Assembly (NCBI RefSeq): GCF_025753815.1
Contig: NZ_JAOWRF010000106.1
Location: forward strand, 1-37,898
Source: Plectonema radiosum NIES-515
GTDB lineage: Bacteria; Cyanobacteriota; Cyanobacteriia; Cyanobacteriales; Nostocaceae
Length of the DNA stretch: 37,898 nt
Reading direction: 5' to 3'
A model generated the notes under the pieces. It ran no database searches, was not told the origin of the DNA, and saw only the letters and a program-made list of their open reading frames with translations. The position numbers were made by a program, and so were the translations under genes. Below, piece by piece: positions 33,680 to 37,898 of the stretch (positions are counted from its first letter, which is position 1; each line of letters starts with the position of its first letter).

Positions 33680-33726
33680 GTAGTAAGCACTTTAGTGCTT
33701 AAGATAAGCACTAAAGTGCTTACTAC
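33680..33726. repeat. 47-nt perfect hairpin repeat, copy 3
   Basis: Arms of 22 bp (starting GTAGTAAGCACTTTAGTGCT and ending in the exact complement) flank a 3-nt loop AGA. It lies 27 bp after the photolyase stop and before the convergent dienelactone hydrolase gene. No T-run follows, so it is not a standard terminator. Same family as 21807 and 22844. Confidence 0.9.
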
Positions 33727-33757
33727 GAGTAAAATAAGCTGAAAACTTGCTTTTTCT

Positions 33758-34498
33758 TCAAACCGCAAACATCCGCTCAAAGAAAGCTATTATTTCCGAC
33801 CAAGCAGAGGTAGTCGCAGCAGAATCGTAGCGATAACCGTCATCCCGCATGAAAGTATGTTCGGCTTCATACAAGAAAACTTCGTGAGGTATACCAGCAT
33901 TCTCAAGTGCTTTAATTAAAGTTTGCCGGTCTGAGTCTGGGATATGCGGGTCAAGAGTACCGAACACCATTAGCATTTCCCCTTTGATTTCGCTTACCCG
34001 CTTGATTGTATCAGCTATCCCTTTACCCAGTTTACCACTGGGAATACCTGTAGGATAACAGCAGGCTGCTGCCTTAATTTCGCTTTCAAAGGCTGCCCGA
34101 AAAGCTAAATGTCCACCAATACAAAAGCCGAGAGTGCCTATCTTCCCAGGAGAAACTGAACCTTCTGCCTTGAGAAATTCTATCACAGCACGGCAATCGG
34201 CATCATAATGAGCGATCGCAGTACGACGAGCATTATCATTACCCCGCATCCGACCAATATCATCTGGTTCAATAACCAAACCAACCGGTTCAGTTCGATG
34301 AAAAATTTCTGGTGCTGCTACCACATAGCCATATCCTGCTAAATAGTTAGCTAGACGAATCATTGCACCGCCTAACTGATAAATATCACTGTAAAATATA
34401 ATCCCTGGGTAAACTCCTGGGGAAGACGGTGCTGCTAGATAAACGCGCATTAAACTGTCATCAACTCTTAACTCGACATTACGTTTAGTGATTTGCAC
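33758..34498 (-). CDS. Dienelactone hydrolase family protein
   Basis: This 246-residue alpha/beta hydrolase is of the dienelactone hydrolase type, with the nucleophile motif GTLGFCIGGHLAF in which Cys takes the place of the usual Ser, an acid in GTLDPHIPD and the histidine in EAEHTFMRD. All three catalytic residues are present. Cyanobacterial members have no established substrate, and dienelactone breakdown is unlikely in this context. I chose the GTG at 34498 because AGGAG lies 8 nt upstream. A TTG at 34519 would place the ribosome binding site inside the gene. It is convergent with the photolyase gene. Confidence 0.92.
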   Translation of the reverse strand: MQITKRNVELRVDDSLMRVYLAAPSSPGVYPGIIFYSDIYQLGGAMIRLANYLAGYGYVVAAPEIFHRTEPVGLVIEPDDIGRMRGNDNARRTAIAHYDADCRAVIEFLKAEGSVSPGKIGTLGFCIGGHLAFRAAFESEIKAAACCYPTGIPSGKLGKGIADTIKRVSEIKGEMLMVFGTLDPHIPDSDRQTLIKALENAGIPHEVFLYEAEHTFMRDDGYRYDSAATTSAWSEIIAFFERMFAV

Positions 34499-34871
34499 TT
34501 TTTTGTCTCCTCTACACAACTTGCTTAAAATGCACGAACACCTTAATATTGTGATGCAGATGAATGCATTCTTTAATTATTTCCCTTTTTTTCAATATCT
34601 AAGTTGTACTTGCATACTTTTATCTCATGTTTTATGTTCTACTTAATAACCTTTTCTAGTCTTCGGAAAGGTTTTACACACAAGCATGAATTTACAGCGT
34701 TTTTTATTCAAACAGACTACAAATTAAATTTAACCCCTGCCACCTTCGTACCATTTGCGTATCAGGTATAAAGAATCAGCGAAGTAAATAACATATATTT
34801 GCTACACTAGTCAAAACAAAAAGCCCAATCTAGTTAACTTACACCCTAAATTAACTCATCCCATAGCTTTT
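34499..34871. other. AT-rich intergenic region
   Basis: About 370 bp between the divergent hydrolase and J-domain genes. No gene or RNA is convincing. It must hold both promoters, but no clear -10/-35 pair could be chosen. Confidence 0.4.
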
Positions 34872-35903
34872 ATGACTCGTCGAACCTCAGCACACAAATC
34901 CCCTACCGCTACAACTCTAGCACCTTCCACAGTCCATATTCGCCTAGAAGGACTGGAAACACAACACCAACGCCTATTAACACAAATTAAGAAAAAACGT
35001 ACCGAAGTGAATAACTTTGTTGAGCAGATGCGCTCTTTTGCTACACAAATTTATCAGCGCACTACCCCCAAAGTTAAAAAAATAAATGCTATCGACGAAG
35101 AAATTCATACCCTCTTCAATGAAATCCTAACTAAGAAAAAACTTGCCAAACAAACCAAGCACAAAATTGCCCAAATTTACCACAATCTTCAGGTCGCAGG
35201 AATTATCAGTGAAAAAGATGACGAAGAAGATACAGAATTTGACGAATTATTTGAATTCAACGAACAAGAAAACGAAATCCCACACGGGCACCGTCAGCAA
35301 CAATACCAACCCCAACCCGAATTAGAATCACCCTCCGCTGCTAGAACTGACGAATCAAAAAAGATTCGTTCATACTTTTTGCGGTTAGCCGAAATCTTTC
35401 ACCCGGATAAAGCTACCGACAGCGAGACGCAAATGCGTCATACGGAGATAATGAAAGAAATTAACAAAGCTTACCAAGAAGGAGATTTAGCCCGACTTTT
35501 GGAAATTGAAAAAAAACATGAGGTAGGAGAAGTTATTGATAGCAACAGTGAAGATGATTTAACGAGAAAATGTATTCGCTTAGAACAGCAAAATGAATTT
35601 CTCCAAACTCAATACGAAACCTTAAAAAAAGAACTTCGCAGCTTTAAAAAAACTCCAGAAGGGGCAATGGTTTCGGAATGCAAGAAAGTCAAGAAAAAAG
35701 GATTTGACCCCATTGATGAAATCTCATTACAAATCGAATCTCAAATTGAGATAATATCCGAAATTCGGGATTATGTCAAAGACTTTCACTCAGCAAAGAT
35801 GACTATTAAAGAGTTTCTCTGCGGTCCGGCTGTTCTGCGGTCTAAAAATCAGAGTATGATTGAAGATTTTCTCGACCAGATATTAGAAGAAATGGGTGAA
35901 TAA
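34872..35903 (+). CDS. J-domain protein with flanking coiled coils
   Basis: This 343-residue protein has a central J-domain-like segment (about 163-210: IRSYFLRLAEIFHPDKATDS and EIMKEINKAYQEGDLARLLE) with the HPD motif at 177-179, which stimulates DnaK ATPase. The N-terminal 110 residues are a Lys/Glu-rich coiled coil (LEGLETQHQRLLTQIKKKRT). A second coiled coil (about 230-265) follows the J domain, and an acidic linker (EKDDEEDTEFDELFEF) lies between. There is no membrane helix. Glycine/phenylalanine and zinc regions of classical DnaJ are absent, so it is a class III co-chaperone with a specialised client. It starts with ATG. Confidence 0.85.
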   Translation: MTRRTSAHKSPTATTLAPSTVHIRLEGLETQHQRLLTQIKKKRTEVNNFVEQMRSFATQIYQRTTPKVKKINAIDEEIHTLFNEILTKKKLAKQTKHKIAQIYHNLQVAGIISEKDDEEDTEFDELFEFNEQENEIPHGHRQQQYQPQPELESPSAARTDESKKIRSYFLRLAEIFHPDKATDSETQMRHTEIMKEINKAYQEGDLARLLEIEKKHEVGEVIDSNSEDDLTRKCIRLEQQNEFLQTQYETLKKELRSFKKTPEGAMVSECKKVKKKGFDPIDEISLQIESQIEIISEIRDYVKDFHSAKMTIKEFLCGPAVLRSKNQSMIEDFLDQILEEMGE

Positions 35904-35969
35904 AAGATAAAATTAGATATTTTTTGACTATAAATCATTGCAAATATAAATTTATCAGAATAGTGCATT

Positions 35970-36851
35970 ATGCTTCGATTTCAACCTCCTGGTTTTGGGC
36001 ATCAAGTCGTCAATACTTCCTTGGGAGGAATGGTTTACTATACCCAAACCACTGCACCTTGGTTAATGGCTGACATTGAGTTACCCCCGCTACTGTTTTT
36101 GCATAACTTTGGTGGTGGAGCATCTGCTTATGAATGGTCTAAAGTTTACCCTGCTTTTGCCGCCAATTACCGGATATTGGCACCAGATTTAATTGGTTGG
36201 GGTGATTCTGCTCATCCAGTGCGAGATTATCAAATAAGCGATTATTTAAATACGATCGCTCAATTTATCACTCAAACTTGTAACACTCCTGTAACGGCGA
36301 TCGCATCTTCTCTGACAGCTGCTTTGACTGTTCGTCTTGCCATTCAACAACCTGAATTATTTAAAGCACTGTTTCTCGTCTGTCCGTCTGGATTTGATGA
36401 CTTTGGGCAAGGTGCTGGACGTAGACTTCCTATTGGGTTACTCAATACGCCCCTCTTGGATAATTTAATATATGCCCTTGGGGCAGAAAATGAAATAGCA
36501 GTCCGCAATTTTTTACAAAACTTCTTGTTTGCTAAAGCCGAACGAGTATCCGAAGAAATGGTACAGGCTTATTTAACTTCAGCACAACAATTCAATGCTA
36601 AATTTGCTGCATTGGCATTTTTGCGCGGCGACCTTTATTTTGACTTAAGTTTGTATATTAAGCAATTGAGCATTCCGACTGTCATGTTTTGGGGTGAAAA
36701 AGCACAATTTACCAGCGTTAAATTAGGACGAAGGTTGGCAAGTTTAAATACGAGTGCAATTCGAGATTTTCAAGCGATCGCATCTTCCGGAGTCCTGCCA
36801 CATTTAGAATTACCAGAGGTGATAATTGGTTTGTTACAGCGCTATTTTTAG
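35970..36851 (+). CDS. Alpha/beta hydrolase fold protein
   Basis: This 293-residue protein has the oxyanion segment LFLHNFGGGASAYEW, a DLIGWGDSAHP turn, the nucleophile elbow AIASSLTAALTVRLA and a C-terminal His in GVLPHLELPE. The usual G-x-S-x-G elbow reads ASSLT. The acid that normally follows WGEKD is changed to WGEKAQF, so activity is uncertain and it could be a non-enzymatic or altered member. Many cyanobacteria encode such proteins beside chlorophyll or phytol genes, but no such neighbour is present here. It has no signal peptide. Confidence 0.85.
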   Translation: MLRFQPPGFGHQVVNTSLGGMVYYTQTTAPWLMADIELPPLLFLHNFGGGASAYEWSKVYPAFAANYRILAPDLIGWGDSAHPVRDYQISDYLNTIAQFITQTCNTPVTAIASSLTAALTVRLAIQQPELFKALFLVCPSGFDDFGQGAGRRLPIGLLNTPLLDNLIYALGAENEIAVRNFLQNFLFAKAERVSEEMVQAYLTSAQQFNAKFAALAFLRGDLYFDLSLYIKQLSIPTVMFWGEKAQFTSVKLGRRLASLNTSAIRDFQAIASSGVLPHLELPEVIIGLLQRYF

Positions 36852-36857
36852 GCAATA

Positions 36858-36945
36858 AGATGGGAGGACAAGGGGGGGAGTGGGGGATGGGGGGATGGGG
36901 GGACAAGGGGGAGTTTTCTTGAGCGTTCTTGAGCAGGGGGAGAAA
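36858..36945. repeat. G-rich degenerate tandem repeat, possible G-quadruplex
   Basis: A G-rich stretch with many G4-G7 runs (GGGGGGGAGTGGGGGATGGGG and similar) on the + strand between the convergent alpha/beta hydrolase and zinc-ribbon genes. At least four G4+ runs within 40 nt meet the usual sequence criterion for a G-quadruplex. Related G runs appear at the right edge of the window (37884-37898). Confidence 0.7.
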
Positions 36946-36985
36946 TATTTATTCTTTCTTATTTCCCCTTTCCCCTTCTTTTTGA

Positions 36986-37219
36986 TTACCGACTGGTATA
37001 CACGGATTCTTTTGTTTTGGGTTTCTTCTTGGATTTGATTGACTTGGAGGGGGGTTTTTGGACTTTTAGTTTGGGAGGACGACAGCGATCGCAATACAAC
37101 GGCTGTGATGGAAAGCAAGTGCGTTCAACCACGAGATTGCATGATTTACATACAAAACGATACACTTTTTGCTTAATCACACGAATATGAGCTTTGACAA
37201 AAATTTCCTTAGATTCCAC
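36986..37219 (-). CDS. Small zinc-ribbon protein with basic tail
   Basis: This 77-residue protein has two CxxC pairs (CKSC near 24-27 and CDRC near 43-46), a likely single zinc ribbon, then a Lys/Ser/Pro-rich basic tail (PPSKSIKSKKKPKTKE). The charge suggests nucleic-acid binding. It starts with GTG at 37219; a GTG at 37180 is an alternative. It is divergent from the coiled-coil gene at 37251, only 31 bp apart. No named family is recognised. Confidence 0.62.
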   Translation of the reverse strand: MESKEIFVKAHIRVIKQKVYRFVCKSCNLVVERTCFPSQPLYCDRCRPPKLKVQKPPSKSIKSKKKPKTKESVYTSR

Positions 37220-37250
37220 CGATTTGTTCCTTTCACTGAATAGTAGTTCT

Positions 37251-37883
37251 ATGTCTGAGTTGTCTGAGATTCTGAGTTTACTCGAAGCAGAGCGCGATCG
37301 CTACGTCTTAGAAGTAGTTGAGTTAGAACGTCGTCTATCATTAGTCCGCAAGCAGATCGTTACTCTAGAAGCTCTAATATCAGGGTACGCCCTAGAAGAG
37401 CAAATGTATCAACCTCAAAGACGCATATCTGATTCATCCTCAAGTACAGCTGTGCTCTTGAATAGTCAAGATGAAATTGAGCACTCCGGAATTGAGCATT
37501 CCGAACAGACAGCTTCTCAACTAGTTGATTCTACCGCTCTTGTCAAAAAAGAACCGGACATTTCCGACATTCCCAAACTGACCATTGTTAGAAAACCCGG
37601 AACTTTACCTTTACTAAAAGAATTCCAAGATTACTCGATTCAGAATGCCATATTGATTTTGATGCGTCAAGGACCGGATCTGCATTTTCACGTCGATGCA
37701 ATTGTCCGCGACTTATATGGAGATCAATTAACGTCGTCACAGTTTAAAACGGCAAAAACCAACGTGAGTAAAATGCTCTCCACAGGTGTGCAAATGGGTT
37801 TATGGTATCGGGTATTTCGTGCATTGGGTATCTATACCTTGCATTATGAAAAAGGAGTGACAACCAAATCTATCGGGAAATAA
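37251..37883 (+). CDS. Coiled-coil protein with possible C-terminal winged helix
   Basis: This 210-residue protein has an N-terminal coiled coil (about 8-45: LSLLEAERDRYVLEVVELER), a Ser-rich middle of low complexity, and a C-terminal 80-residue domain (QNAILILMRQGPDLHFHVDA followed by IVRDLYGDQLTSSQFKTAKT) that resembles a HARE-HTH-type winged helix. This would fit a DNA-binding or modulator protein, though the fold call is inference. I chose the ATG at 37251 (MSELSEIL); a TTG at 37194 would add 19 residues without motif. The full gene lies inside the window, ending 15 nt before the right edge. Confidence 0.78.
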   Translation: MSELSEILSLLEAERDRYVLEVVELERRLSLVRKQIVTLEALISGYALEEQMYQPQRRISDSSSSTAVLLNSQDEIEHSGIEHSEQTASQLVDSTALVKKEPDISDIPKLTIVRKPGTLPLLKEFQDYSIQNAILILMRQGPDLHFHVDAIVRDLYGDQLTSSQFKTAKTNVSKMLSTGVQMGLWYRVFRALGIYTLHYEKGVTTKSIGK

Positions 37884-37898
37884 GGGGGGGAGGGGAGG

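Noticed and set aside
33680-33726. Rho-independent terminator
   Set aside because: The stem is perfect but there is no T-run, and the same hairpin occurs elsewhere as a repeat, so it is listed as a repeat.
1-37898. CRISPR arrays, tRNA genes, intact transposases and prophage genes
   Set aside because: None was seen: the direct repeats present have no spacers of even length, and no transposase or integrase motif appears in any frame.

Overview
This window looks like chromosome of a filamentous, probably heterocyst-forming (Nostocales-type) cyanobacterium. The evidence is the many HIP1 palindromes (GCGATCGC) inside and between genes, the heptameric short tandem repeats (CCCCATT, TGACTGT), many small hairpin or MITE-like elements, a cyAbrB regulator, an Rcp-type response regulator, large multi-PAS/GAF hybrid kinases and a cyanobacterial DUF3386 protein. 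I found no rRNA, tRNA, CRISPR array, intact transposase or prophage.

Layout. 451-9285 is a signalling block on the + strand: a hybrid histidine kinase, a second kinase with N-terminal receiver and two GAF domains, an Rcp-type single-domain regulator, and a third hybrid kinase that overlaps the regulator gene by 35 nt. The second GAF of the middle kinase carries a DPCF motif and, exactly 28 residues later, the usual bilin cysteine, so it may be a DXCF cyanobacteriochrome photosensor. 9461-14491 holds mostly minus-strand housekeeping genes (pyrR, cobD, an Rrf2 regulator, a CLC channel) with a + strand cyAbrB gene between the last two. 14492-17840 is looser: a small zinc-ribbon membrane protein, a decayed CHAT-like gene and a secreted WG-repeat protein.

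17841-24515 is the most rearranged part. The two subunits of a hydantoinase/5-oxoprolinase-type enzyme (HyuA, HyuB), normally adjacent, are split by about 2.9 kb. That stretch holds a DUF433/DUF5615 toxin-antitoxin remnant with a frameshifted toxin, a ChrR-type cupin, and a GNAT acetyltransferase flanked by 47-49 nt hairpins and by a duplicated copy of the hyuB start. Both subunits also carry an in-frame insertion that appears to be translated intergenic repeat DNA and that yields the same YSLLPTP peptide in each.

24512-37883 is a mosaic of accessory and housekeeping genes: RlpA, an unrecognised gene paired with DUF488, a GAF-LuxR regulator divergent from a DUF3386 gene, a small protein overlapping an aspartic protease, a 42-bp tandem repeat, a GFA protein, a coiled-coil membrane protein, an SDR-CIA30 fusion resembling plant HCF173, a photolyase/cryptochrome, a dienelactone hydrolase-like protein, a J-domain coiled-coil protein, an alpha/beta hydrolase, a zinc-ribbon protein and a coiled-coil protein with a possible winged helix.

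The best candidates for something not yet described are the possible DXCF photoreceptor-kinase/Rcp cluster, the shared repeat-derived peptide in HyuA and HyuB, the GNAT cassette flanked by hairpins, and the DUF488 gene pair. All product names come from reading motifs; no database search was run.
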